Shown here in pieces: positions 23,119 through 30,591 of a DNA stretch of 64,000 bases. The stretch lies in NCBI GenBank assembly GCA_963812945.1, contig CAWEXD010000012.1:384762-448761 (forward strand). Direction: 5' to 3'. The notes beneath the pieces are model-generated. The model was given only the letters and a program-made list of their open reading frames with translations, was not told where the DNA came from and did no database searches. This DNA is from DASRDR01 sp963812945 [NCBI: uncultured Candidatus Rokubacteria bacterium] (lineage in GTDB: Bacteria > Methylomirabilota > Methylomirabilia > Rokubacteriales). Position numbers and translations under genes: made by a program. Each line of letters opens with the position of its first letter. Position 1 is the first letter of the stretch.

Positions 23119-24390
23119 TCAGGTGGGCAGCGCGTTGATCTGCTTGGCGAGGTCCTCCATCGCCGCGCGGGCGGTGACCTGACCGATGTAGAGCTTCTCG
23201 ATGACGGGACGGGTCACGTTCTCGGCCGCGACCCACTTTGGCGTGGCCTGGCCGAACTGCCAGTTCGGCGCCTGAGCGAGCAGCGTCCGGAGGACCGGGT
23301 CTCCCGTGATTCGCGGGTCCGAGTGGGCCTTCCTGAGCGCCGAGACCTGGCCGGCCTTGAGCGTCCACTCGGCGACGTGATCCGACATCCAGCGCACGTG
23401 GGTCAGGACGGCGTCGCGCTTGGCCGCGTCCAGCACCTTGGGCTTGGGAAACACGTACTGGTGGGGAATGGTCCAGACGACGGGCTGCTTCAGGAGGCGC
23501 GGGACCGGGGCCACCGTGAAGTCGACCTTCGCCGCCCGGAGACCGGTGAAGTTCCACGAGCCGGCCAGCCACATGCCGAGCTTCCCCGCGGTGAAGGCGT
23601 CGCGGGCGTTCGCGTTCGCGGGCGGCGCCACCTTGTGCTGGGCGTGGAGCGATCCCCAGAACTCGGCCGCCTCGACGGCCGCCGGCTCGGCCACGCCGGC
23701 GCGCTTGAGGTCGGGCGCGTAGATGTTCGCCCCGTTCTGCCAGAGCATGTGGTGGAAGCCGAACGTGTACTGGCCGAGGTTGAGGGTGCCCAGCGCGAAC
23801 CCGAACGTGTCGCCCTTGGCGATCTGCTTCGCCATCGCCACCAACTCGGCCCCGCTCGACGGCACCTTCGGCTGGCCGTCCGCCCCCACCAGCCCGGCGT
23901 CCTTCATGATCTTCGTGTTGAGGTACAGGATGTGCTGCGGGACGTCGAGAGGAATCGAGTAGCGCTTCCCCTGGAAGATCCCGCCTTGCCAGGTCGACTG
24001 GATGTAGTCCTCGCCGCGGAAGCCCTTCGCGCCCAGCATGCCTTCGTCCACCGGGTCGAGGATGCCGTCGCTCGCGAAGTGGGGGATCTCCACGAGGTGG
24101 ATCAGCGCGAGGTCCGGTCCCTCCCCGGCCGGCACCGCGACCTGGAGCTTCGCGTAGAGATCCGGCCAAACGATGCGCTGCTGCTCGACCTTGATGCCGG
24201 TCTCCTTGGTGAACTGGTCGTTCAGCTCGTCCATCACCTTGCCGTCCGCCCCGGTGAGGCCGTTCCAGTAGGTGATGGTCGGCTTGGCCTGGGCGCCGGC
24301 ACGCCGCGCGAGGGCGGGTGCCGCGGCGACGGCGCCGAGCGCCCCTCCCAGGAATCGGCGACGAGTGACCTTGCTCGAGGCGTGGCTCAT
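23119..24390 (-). CDS. Sugar ABC transporter substrate-binding protein (Tat-type signal)
   Basis: A 423-residue SBP_bac_1-family protein with a twin-arginine signal (VTRRRFLGGALGAVAAAPALA). The mature part begins KPTITYWNGLTGADGKVMDELNDQF, typical of CUT1 binding proteins, and continues with the VPAGEGPDLALIH hinge region. It captures the ligand in the periplasm for the two permeases that follow at 28 and 4 bases. AGGAGG lies just ahead of the ATG. The operon is divergent from a GH51 arabinofuranosidase, so the ligand may be an arabinose-containing oligosaccharide. Confidence 0.9.
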   Translation of the reverse strand: MSHASSKVTRRRFLGGALGAVAAAPALARRAGAQAKPTITYWNGLTGADGKVMDELNDQFTKETGIKVEQQRIVWPDLYAKLQVAVPAGEGPDLALIHLVEIPHFASDGILDPVDEGMLGAKGFRGEDYIQSTWQGGIFQGKRYSIPLDVPQHILYLNTKIMKDAGLVGADGQPKVPSSGAELVAMAKQIAKGDTFGFALGTLNLGQYTFGFHHMLWQNGANIYAPDLKRAGVAEPAAVEAAEFWGSLHAQHKVAPPANANARDAFTAGKLGMWLAGSWNFTGLRAAKVDFTVAPVPRLLKQPVVWTIPHQYVFPKPKVLDAAKRDAVLTHVRWMSDHVAEWTLKAGQVSALRKAHSDPRITGDPVLRTLLAQAPNWQFGQATPKWVAAENVTRPVIEKLYIGQVTARAAMEDLAKQINALPT

Positions 24391-24465
24391 GACGTCCTCC
24401 TGTCGCGAGGCCCGCGCCGGGCGCGGGACCGGGATGGGCTGGGTCGACGGAATCGTCTCGCAAGG

Positions 24466-24496
24466 AATATAGACACACTCGGCGGCGGCCCGTCAA
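24466..24496 (-). promoter_or_regulatory. Promoter of the sugar ABC transporter operon
   Basis: On the minus strand TTGACG (24496-24491) precedes an AT-rich stretch containing TATATT (24471-24466), 19 bases away; TCTATA (17-base spacing) overlaps it. This is the most AT-rich patch in the neighbourhood. The transcript would carry a leader of roughly 70 bases to the ATG at 24390. Confidence 0.55.
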
Positions 24497-24516
24497 CGAC
24501 CACCGGACGCGTTGAC
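24492..24516. repeat. Inverted repeat spanning the two divergent -35 boxes
   Basis: GTCAACG (24492-24498) and CGTTGAC (24510-24516) are perfect 7-bp arms around 11 bases. The arms contain the -35 boxes of the two divergent promoters, so one bound regulator could control both the sugar importer and the arabinofuranosidase. The symmetry could also be a simple consequence of two back-to-back TTGAC elements. Confidence 0.45.
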
Positions 24517-24540
24517 AGTCCCAAGCGCGCCACCTAGACT
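24512..24540 (+). promoter_or_regulatory. Strong sigma-70-like promoter with leaderless start for the arabinofuranosidase
   Basis: A perfect TTGACA (24512-24517) and a TAGACT -10 (24535-24540) are separated by 17 bases. The ATG at 24548 comes 7 bases after the -10, so transcription should begin at or one base before the start codon. No Shine-Dalgarno site precedes that ATG, consistent with a leaderless message. Confidence 0.65.
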
Positions 24541-24547
24541 CCGGCGC

Positions 24548-26047
24548 ATGGCACACATCGGCATCGACCTCGCGCGGCGAATCGGCACGGTGGACCGGCG
24601 GATCTACGGCAACTTCATCGAGCATCTCGGCCGCTGCATTTACGGCGGCATCTTCGAGGAAGGGTCGCCGCTGAGCGACCCGCGCGGCTTCCGCCAGGAC
24701 GTCCTGGAGGCGGCCCGCCCGCTCCGCGTGCCGGTGCTGCGCTGGCCCGGGGGCAACTTCGTCAGCGGCTACCACTGGCTGGATGGCGTGGGACCGGTCG
24801 GGGACCGGCCCCGGCGGAGCGAGCTCGCGTGGTGCGCGGAGGAGTCGAACCGCTTCGGCACCAACGAGTTCCTCGAGTACTGCCGGGTCCTCGGCACCGA
24901 CCCGTACATCTGCGTGAACATGGGCTCGGGCACGATGGACGAGGCCCAGGCGTGGGTCGAGTACTGCAACGGCACCGGGAACACGCACTGGGCGAACCTC
25001 CGGCGGGCGCACGGCCATCCCGAGCCCTATCGCGTGCGCTACTGGGGCCTCGGCAACGAGATGTACGGGAGCTGGCAGATCGGCCACTTGAGCGCCGACG
25101 ACTACGTCAAGAGGGCGCGCGCCTTCGCCCTCGTCATGAAGCGCACCGATCCGGCGATCGAGCTGGTCGGCTGCGGCCACAACGGCTGGAGCGACTGGGA
25201 CGAGACGGTGATCGAGGGCCTCGCCCCCATCATCGACTGGTACAGCATCCACCTCTACACCGGCCAGGCGGACCACTACGTCACGGCGTTCCAGTCGCAC
25301 CAGGCGGAGCGAGCGATCCGCATCTGCGCCGCGCTGATCGAGCGGGCCCGCTACGCCCAGCGACTCACCCATCCGATCCACATCGCGTTCGACGAGTGGA
25401 ACGTCTGGTACCGGACCCGGACGGAGCAGGATCGCGTGAGCGGCATCGAGGAGCGCTACAACCTCACCGACGCGCTCGCGGTGGCCACCTACCTCCACGG
25501 CTTCATCCGTCACTGCCAGGTCGTCCGGATGGCCAACCTCGCCCAGCTCGTCAACGCGATCGCGCCGATCTTCACGAACACGCAGGGGCTGTTCCTGCAG
25601 ACCATCTACCATCCCCTGCGCCTCTACGCCGAGCACATGCAGGACGTCGCCCTCGACGTCCGCGTCGACGGGCCCCGCCACGACCTGCCGAAGGACCTCG
25701 AGGAGCGGACGTTCGGTCGGGTCCACCGGGTGGCGGACCTCGGGCCGTTCTCCCTCCTCGACGCGGTGGCCACGTGCGACGAGGCCGGGCGTGAGCTCAC
25801 GATCGGGGTCGTCAACCGCGACCGCGACCGGCGCCACGAGGCGACGATCGATCTCGGGGTCGCGACGGCGAACGGCGAGGTGCGCGTCTACGAGGTGAAC
25901 GGCCCCGACGTGGACGCCACGAACTCGTTCGAGCACCCGGACCGGGTGGGCGTGCGCGAGCACCGGCGCGCGGTCACCGGGCATCGCTTCGACCACGCGT
26001 TCCCGGCGCACTCGGTGTCGGTCCTGCGGGTGCCCCTCGCGCCCTGA
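24548..26047 (+). CDS. Alpha-L-arabinofuranosidase, GH51 family
   Basis: 499 residues from the ATG at 24548. The N-terminal GH51 signature is IYGNFIEHLGRCIYGGIFEE. The (beta/alpha)8 barrel has the acid/base Glu171 in YWGLGNEMYG and the nucleophile Glu283 in IAFDEWNVWY. A C-terminal beta domain ends HSVSVLRVPL. The enzyme releases terminal arabinofuranose from arabinan or arabinoxylan oligosaccharides. No signal peptide is seen, so it should act in the cytosol on imported oligomers, matching the divergent ABC importer. The codon TTG at 24512, in frame upstream, lies inside the -35 box and is not a start. Confidence 0.93.
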   Translation: MAHIGIDLARRIGTVDRRIYGNFIEHLGRCIYGGIFEEGSPLSDPRGFRQDVLEAARPLRVPVLRWPGGNFVSGYHWLDGVGPVGDRPRRSELAWCAEESNRFGTNEFLEYCRVLGTDPYICVNMGSGTMDEAQAWVEYCNGTGNTHWANLRRAHGHPEPYRVRYWGLGNEMYGSWQIGHLSADDYVKRARAFALVMKRTDPAIELVGCGHNGWSDWDETVIEGLAPIIDWYSIHLYTGQADHYVTAFQSHQAERAIRICAALIERARYAQRLTHPIHIAFDEWNVWYRTRTEQDRVSGIEERYNLTDALAVATYLHGFIRHCQVVRMANLAQLVNAIAPIFTNTQGLFLQTIYHPLRLYAEHMQDVALDVRVDGPRHDLPKDLEERTFGRVHRVADLGPFSLLDAVATCDEAGRELTIGVVNRDRDRRHEATIDLGVATANGEVRVYEVNGPDVDATNSFEHPDRVGVREHRRAVTGHRFDHAFPAHSVSVLRVPLAP

Positions 26048-26057
26048 CCCGGGGGGC

Positions 26058-27479
26058 ATGCCGATCCCGAGGTTCCCCCTCCGCGCCGTCGCCGCGCTCT
26101 TCCTCGAGCGGCAGCACCTCACTCGCCCGCGCGCCCGCCGGCTGACCCCCGGGCGGCTCGTCCAGTTCGTCGAGGACGCGGGCGGGCTCCAGCTCGACTC
26201 GATCAACGTGCTCGACCGCGCGCACTACCTCACCCTGTGGAGCCGGTTCGGTCCCTACGAGCGGGCGCGGCTCGACCGCCTCGTCTACCGCCGGCGGCTG
26301 CTGGTCGAGTACTGGGCGCACGCGGCCTGTCTGGTCCCGGTGTCGCATCTGGCGCACTGGCGCCGGGCGATGCTGGACTACCGGCTCCGCCACACCGGGT
26401 GGTCCTCCTGGCTCCGGCGCCACAAGAAGACGCTCGACCTCGTCACGGACGCCATCCGGACCAGCGGGCCGGCGGGCACCGCGGACTTCGAGCATCGCCG
26501 CCCGGGCGGGCGCGGCGGCTGGTGGAGCTGGAAGCCGGCCCAGCACGCGCTCCACTACCTCTGGATGACCGGGGCGCTCGCCGTGCATTCACGGCCGCAC
26601 TTCCAGAAGCGGTACGACCTGGCCGAGCGCATCTTGCCGGCCTGGCCGGCCGGCGAGCCCCTCTCGACCGACGTATTCCGGGCGTGGCACGTCGCGCGGT
26701 CGCTGCACGCGATGGGCGGGGCGACCGACACGGACCTCACGCGCTACCTCACCTTCCCGCGCATGGGGCCCGGCGTCCGTCGGGCGGCCCTCCGGCGCCT
26801 CCTCGAGGCCGGCGAGGTCGTCGAGATCGAGGTCAAAGGGTCCCGCAGCCGGTGGCTCGCCCTCGCGAAGGATCTGCCGGCGCTCGGGCGTGCCGCCCGG
26901 CGGCGGGCCGCGTCACGCGGCACGACCTTGCTCTCCCCGTTCGACTCGCTCCTGTGGCACCGCGAGCGCGCGGAACGGCTCTTCGGCTTCAGCTACCGGA
27001 TCGAGGTCTACACGCCGGGCCCCCAGCGGGTGCACGGCTACTACACGCTGCCCATCCTCCACGACGGTCAGCTCATCGGCCGCGTGGACGCCAAGGCGCA
27101 TCGGGCCGAGCGGCGACTCGCCGTGCGCGGGGTGCACTTCGAGCGCTGGTTCGCCACCGGGGGCGTGCCGCCGGCCACGACCTGGGGAGCAATCGAGCAG
27201 GACGCGGCGCTGGCGGGCGTCGCGGATGCGCTCTGGTCGCTGGCCCGCTTCACCAACGCCGACCAGGTCGACCTCGGCCGCGTGGTGCCAGGACGCCTGC
27301 GGCCGCCGCTGGCCCGGGCGCTCGGGGCGTCACGTCCCGCGGCGGGCCGAGCGCCGGAGCCCGAGGGCGATCAGCCGCCCGAGTCCCGCCCCGAGTCCCG
27401 TCGCGGAGCGCCGGCGCGACGCGATCCACCGCCCGACACTCCCGGACCGTCCAGCGCCACGTCGGCCAGCACCCCGTAG
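26058..27479 (+). CDS. Winged-helix DNA-binding/YcaQ-type (HTH_42) crosslink-repair glycosylase family protein
   Basis: A 473-residue protein. LQLDSINVLDRAHYLTLWSRFG holds the QxD catalytic motif of the AlkX/YcaQ family, which unhooks DNA interstrand crosslinks. Other family stretches are LLVEYWAHAACLVP, TDLTRYL and LLSPFDSLLWHRERAERLFGFSYRIEVYTP. The last 60 or so residues are a low-complexity Pro/Arg/Ser tail that is not part of the family domain and lies opposite the end of the convergent nuclease gene. A role in DNA repair is inferred from the family and motif. Confidence 0.85.
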   Translation: MPIPRFPLRAVAALFLERQHLTRPRARRLTPGRLVQFVEDAGGLQLDSINVLDRAHYLTLWSRFGPYERARLDRLVYRRRLLVEYWAHAACLVPVSHLAHWRRAMLDYRLRHTGWSSWLRRHKKTLDLVTDAIRTSGPAGTADFEHRRPGGRGGWWSWKPAQHALHYLWMTGALAVHSRPHFQKRYDLAERILPAWPAGEPLSTDVFRAWHVARSLHAMGGATDTDLTRYLTFPRMGPGVRRAALRRLLEAGEVVEIEVKGSRSRWLALAKDLPALGRAARRRAASRGTTLLSPFDSLLWHRERAERLFGFSYRIEVYTPGPQRVHGYYTLPILHDGQLIGRVDAKAHRAERRLAVRGVHFERWFATGGVPPATTWGAIEQDAALAGVADALWSLARFTNADQVDLGRVVPGRLRPPLARALGASRPAAGRAPEPEGDQPPESRPESRRGAPARRDPPPDTPGPSSATSASTP

Positions 27480-28375
27480 TGGTCCGACGGCCACCGCACG
27501 CGGCCACTCCCGCGGGGCTCGCGAAGCACCACACGGCTCGCCACGATCCGGCCGGGAATCCGCGCTCCTGGTGCGAGGAACACGTAGTCCAGCCGCGCGT
27601 CGGCCGTCGCGCGCCCGGCGTCCACGTCCTGGCCATCCGTGAAGCCGGGCGCCGTGGGGTTCGTGGAGCGGAACGCGTCCACCAGACCACCCTGCCCCGT
27701 GAGGACCCGGATCGCCGGCGACGCGTCGGCGGCGTTGAAGTCTCCCATCACGACGACGGGCAGGGGCCCTCGGTGCGCGGCGACCAGGTCTACGACCGCC
27801 CGCGCGTGACATGGATCCCCGGAGGTGTGCGCCGAGAAGGCGGCGAGCCGGCCCGCGGGGGTCTCTAGCTCGGCCAGGAGGAGCACCCGGACGTCGAAGG
27901 GACGCCCGCAGCGCGGAAGCTCGTACGCGCGCGATCGCACGATCGGGAAGCGGCTCAGGAGCGCCGGGCCCTCGCTGAAGCCGAGGACCGACGCCACCCC
28001 CCGACGCATGTGCTCGCTCCCGAGCGGCCGCGTCGCCGCGGGGGCGTAGACGTGGTGGCGATATCCCAGCGCCTCGGCCAGGCGCGCCGTCACGTTCCCG
28101 CGCCGGCGGCCGATGGACGCCTCCTGGAGTCCGACGACGTCGGCGTCCAGGGCGCGCAGCCCCTCGACGGTGATCCGGAGCCGCTCATCGAGTCCGTCGT
28201 CGCGGCCGGTCAGCTCCGAGAAGATCCCGCCGTGCAAGAGGTTGATCGTCACGAAGCGAAGGGTCAGCGAGGCCGGGGTCGGCTCCGGCGCGATCACGCC
28301 GGGGCCGTCCCCCGGGACGACCCCGAAGATGCCGAGCGCCACCCCTGCGGCGATCAGCGCGCCGGCCGCGGTCAC
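27371..28375 (-). CDS. Endonuclease/exonuclease/phosphatase (EEP) family protein
   Basis: This 334-residue protein begins with a hydrophobic signal or anchor. The EEP motifs follow in order: FVTINLLHGG (N of the metal site), DADVVGLQEAS (catalytic Glu), VVVMGDFNAAD (DxN) and WPSDHYGVLADV (catalytic Asp-His). It is probably a periplasmic or surface Mg-dependent phosphodiesterase or nuclease. Its GTG start overlaps the stop of the upstream secreted protein (GTGA). The C-terminus is Gly/Arg/Ser-rich and overlaps the convergent YcaQ-like gene by 109 bases. Confidence 0.88.
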   Translation of the reverse strand: MTAAGALIAAGVALGIFGVVPGDGPGVIAPEPTPASLTLRFVTINLLHGGIFSELTGRDDGLDERLRITVEGLRALDADVVGLQEASIGRRRGNVTARLAEALGYRHHVYAPAATRPLGSEHMRRGVASVLGFSEGPALLSRFPIVRSRAYELPRCGRPFDVRVLLLAELETPAGRLAAFSAHTSGDPCHARAVVDLVAAHRGPLPVVVMGDFNAADASPAIRVLTGQGGLVDAFRSTNPTAPGFTDGQDVDAGRATADARLDYVFLAPGARIPGRIVASRVVLREPRGSGRVRWPSDHYGVLADVALDGPGVSGGGSRRAGAPRRDSGRDSGG

Positions 28376-28755
28376 GGGCGTGGAGCGGACGGGCTCTCCG
28401 CCCGGGGCGGGGGCCAGGCGATCGTGAAGCCCATCGCGACCCCGCCCGGATTCCAGCGCTCGAGCGGCGGCCCCTGGACGGTCCAGGCGCTCAGGCCGAG
28501 CCGCGTGTGCTCGGTCGTCGTCGCTGCCGGCTCGATGAAGCGCGGCCTCGGACCGAGACGCAGGTCACGCTCCTCGCTCGACGTGTGGCCGGGCAACAGC
28601 GTCTCCGACAGGAGGTCGCTCCGGACAGGCCCCGCCGCGGAGCCCGTGGCGCCGCCGACATCCTCCGGCGCGGCGATCGTCGCGGGCGGGAGGCTCACGA
28701 GCGCGGCGAACACCGCCGCCGAGAGCCCGATGACCATCGTCCATCGTGACGTCAT
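28372..28755 (-). CDS. Secreted protein of unknown function
   Basis: 127 residues from the ATG at 28755, which has a GGAGGGA site 6 or so bases upstream. A signal peptide ends near ATIAA (residue 29). The mature region has LGPRPRFIEPAATTTEHTRLG and ends with VAMGFTIAWPPP; this might be a fragment of a barrel strand but no family was recognised. The stop overlaps the GTG of the EEP nuclease gene, so the pair is translationally coupled. Confidence 0.65.
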   Translation of the reverse strand: MTSRWTMVIGLSAAVFAALVSLPPATIAAPEDVGGATGSAAGPVRSDLLSETLLPGHTSSEERDLRLGPRPRFIEPAATTTEHTRLGLSAWTVQGPPLERWNPGGVAMGFTIAWPPPRAESPSAPRP

Positions 28756-28841
28756 ACACGTCCCTCCTTCCCTGGCTTCCCTAGTTGTGCTTGCGCTCCG
28801 GCCGCGGAGCGCATGGCCTTCCTGTGGCAACTACCCTGCGG

Positions 28842-29156
28842 CTAGTCGCCGGTGAAGAAGTTCTTGAGCGTCTTCCCGACGTGCTTCATCCCGTCGTAGA
28901 TGGACTCGCCGAAGCCCTTCGCGCTGTCGTGGAGCCGGTCGCCCACGTTCTCTGCCTTCTGCCCCGCACGCTTGCCGGCGTCGGCGACCTTCTTCCCCGT
29001 CTCCTTCCCAGTCTCGGCCGCGCTCTCGCCGGTCTGCTTGGCGCTGTCGGTCACGGACTGGGCCGCGCTCTGGGACGGGGCCACGACGAATCCAGGAGCG
29101 AGCACGAGGCCCGCGCTCACCAGGATCACGAGACTCCCACGCCACGTGTGACGCAT
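28842..29156 (-). CDS. Small secreted LEA-like protein with one AKGFGE motif
   Basis: 104 residues from the ATG at 29156, preceded by GGAGGGG. A signal peptide runs to about AAQS (residue 34). Residues 35-74 are a charged Ala/Gly/Lys/Thr stretch with repeats such as AKQTGES, ETGKETGKK and DAGKRAGQK, like LEA-type amphipathic 11-mers. Residues 75-101 are the AKGFGE unit (LHDSAKGFGESIYDGMKHVG, then FF). The same unit occurs twice in the protein at 19520-19903. Function is unknown; a protective or membrane-associated periplasmic role is a guess. A sigma-54 promoter lies upstream. Confidence 0.75.
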   Translation of the reverse strand: MRHTWRGSLVILVSAGLVLAPGFVVAPSQSAAQSVTDSAKQTGESAAETGKETGKKVADAGKRAGQKAENVGDRLHDSAKGFGESIYDGMKHVGKTLKNFFTGD

Positions 29157-29267
29157 CGCTGTTCCCCTCCGTCCGCGCGCCCCGTGTCGGCACGAGGCTC
29201 GCAAATAGCCCACGTCCAGAGGCGCCAGCCAGACGCGTGCGCGGCGCCTCCCGACCTTGTTCAAGGG

Positions 29268-29282
29268 GCAAGGCACATGCCA
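29268..29282 (-). promoter_or_regulatory. Sigma-54 (RpoN) promoter upstream of the LEA-like AKGFGE gene
   Basis: Reading the minus strand, TGGCATGTGCCTTGC gives -24 GG (29281-29280) and -12 GC (29269-29268) with exactly 10 bases between, followed by CC as in the other site at 19931-19948. Transcription should start near 29256, about 100 bases ahead of the ATG at 29156. Confidence 0.7.
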
Positions 29283-29399
29283 TCGGCCAGAACGGCCGTG
29301 TTCGGCGGGGAAAGACGGCGGGGCGAGCCGAGCCGCCCGAAACTTGTGGTGAACACAGCCGCATTCGGACGGGGGGCGCGGGGCGCGGAGGACGACAGC

Positions 29400-30587
29400 A
29401 TGTCGCGGTCTCGACAGGAAGTCGCCAGGGGACGGCGCCGATCGTGGCCGGTTCACGCTCGCGCCGCGGTCCTCGCGCTCGCCGGGATCGTCGCGGCCGC
29501 ACCACCGGCGCTCGCGGGGCCAGCCGAGGACGCCTACATCGCCGGCTACGTGACGGCCGTGCTCGAACGCCAACTCGACGTGAAGGGCAGCAAGATCACG
29601 GTGAAGGACGGCGTGGTCACGATCGAGGCCGCGGGGCTCGCGACCAGCGACCAGGAGAAGCTCGTGTCGACGCTCTCGTCGGTCGCGGGAGTGGCCCGCG
29701 TCGTGGTCGTCGACCTGCCCAAGCCGCCCGCGACCGCGCCGCCCGCGGCGTCATCCCTGCCGACGACCGCGGCGACGCCGAGCGGGCCCGCCGTGGAGGC
29801 CGAGGTCCCGCAACGGGGCCTCGAGATTCTGCCGAAGGGGCTCCTCTTCGCGCCCCTGATTGCCGACCCCCGCTGGCCCCACTTCTCCGCCGTGTACCAG
29901 CGCTTCTATAAGAACGCGCGGCTCGAGAACGCGGCGACCGCGACCCTGGGCGAGACCTTCTCGCTCTTGCGGGGCCCGCTCGCCACGAGCGGCGGCGCGT
30001 GGGAGGTCGGGATCCAGGCCGGCGTCTTCAGCCTCTTCGACATGGACGCGCCGTCGACCGACCTCGTCAACTCCGACTACATCGTCGGGTTCCCCTTCGC
30101 GTACCGGCTGGGCGACTTCTCGGCGATGGCGCGCCTCTATCACCAGAGCTCGCACCTCGGCGACGAGTTCCTGATCGAGAACCGGGTCGAGCGCGTCAAC
30201 CTGAGCTACGAGGCCGTCGACGTCCGGCTGTCCTACGAGGTCACCGACTGGCTCCGCGTGTACGGGGGGGCCGGCTACATCCTCCGGCGGGATCCGGACG
30301 ATCTCAAGCCCTGGTCGACCCAGGTGGGGGCGGAGATCCGGAGCCCCTGGACCTTCCTCGCCGGGACGCTCCGGCCGCTGGCCGCCGTCGATATCCAGTA
30401 CCGCGAGCAGAACGACTGGCACACCGACCTCTCCGCGCGGGCCGGCGTCCAGTTCGAGAAGCTCCCCATCTTCGACCGCCGGATCCAGCTCCTGGTGGAG
30501 TACTTCAACGGCTACTCACCCAACGGGCAGTTCTACCGGGAGAAGGTCGAGTACCTCGGGGTCGGCATCCACTTCTACCTGTACTGA
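29400..30587 (+). CDS. BON-domain / DUF1207-like outer-membrane protein
   Basis: 395 residues from the ATG at 29400, preceded by GGAGG at 8 bases. A signal peptide ends near ALAG (residue 40). Residues 41-105 form a BON domain (LDVKGSKITVKDGVVTIEAAG ... VAGVARVVVVDLP, read with a gap). After a Pro/Thr linker, residues about 145-395 resemble DUF1207: LLFAPLIADPRWPHFSAVYQ and repeated amphipathic strands ending in Tyr (FYLY), as in outer-membrane barrels. It is divergent from the sigma-54-controlled AKGFGE gene. A role at the outer membrane or phospholipid interface is inferred. Confidence 0.8.
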   Translation: MSRSRQEVARGRRRSWPVHARAAVLALAGIVAAAPPALAGPAEDAYIAGYVTAVLERQLDVKGSKITVKDGVVTIEAAGLATSDQEKLVSTLSSVAGVARVVVVDLPKPPATAPPAASSLPTTAATPSGPAVEAEVPQRGLEILPKGLLFAPLIADPRWPHFSAVYQRFYKNARLENAATATLGETFSLLRGPLATSGGAWEVGIQAGVFSLFDMDAPSTDLVNSDYIVGFPFAYRLGDFSAMARLYHQSSHLGDEFLIENRVERVNLSYEAVDVRLSYEVTDWLRVYGGAGYILRRDPDDLKPWSTQVGAEIRSPWTFLAGTLRPLAAVDIQYREQNDWHTDLSARAGVQFEKLPIFDRRIQLLVEYFNGYSPNGQFYREKVEYLGVGIHFYLY

Positions 30588-30591
30588 GCGG

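Noticed and set aside
22967-26206. Long minus-strand open frame across the transporter and arabinofuranosidase genes
   Set aside because: It runs antisense to the GH51 gene and out of frame with the binding protein; composition is that of a shadow frame.
28785-29399. Long upstream extension of the BON-DUF1207 gene
   Set aside because: It is antisense to the AKGFGE gene and contains no domain; ATG 29400 has GGAGG and begins a signal peptide.
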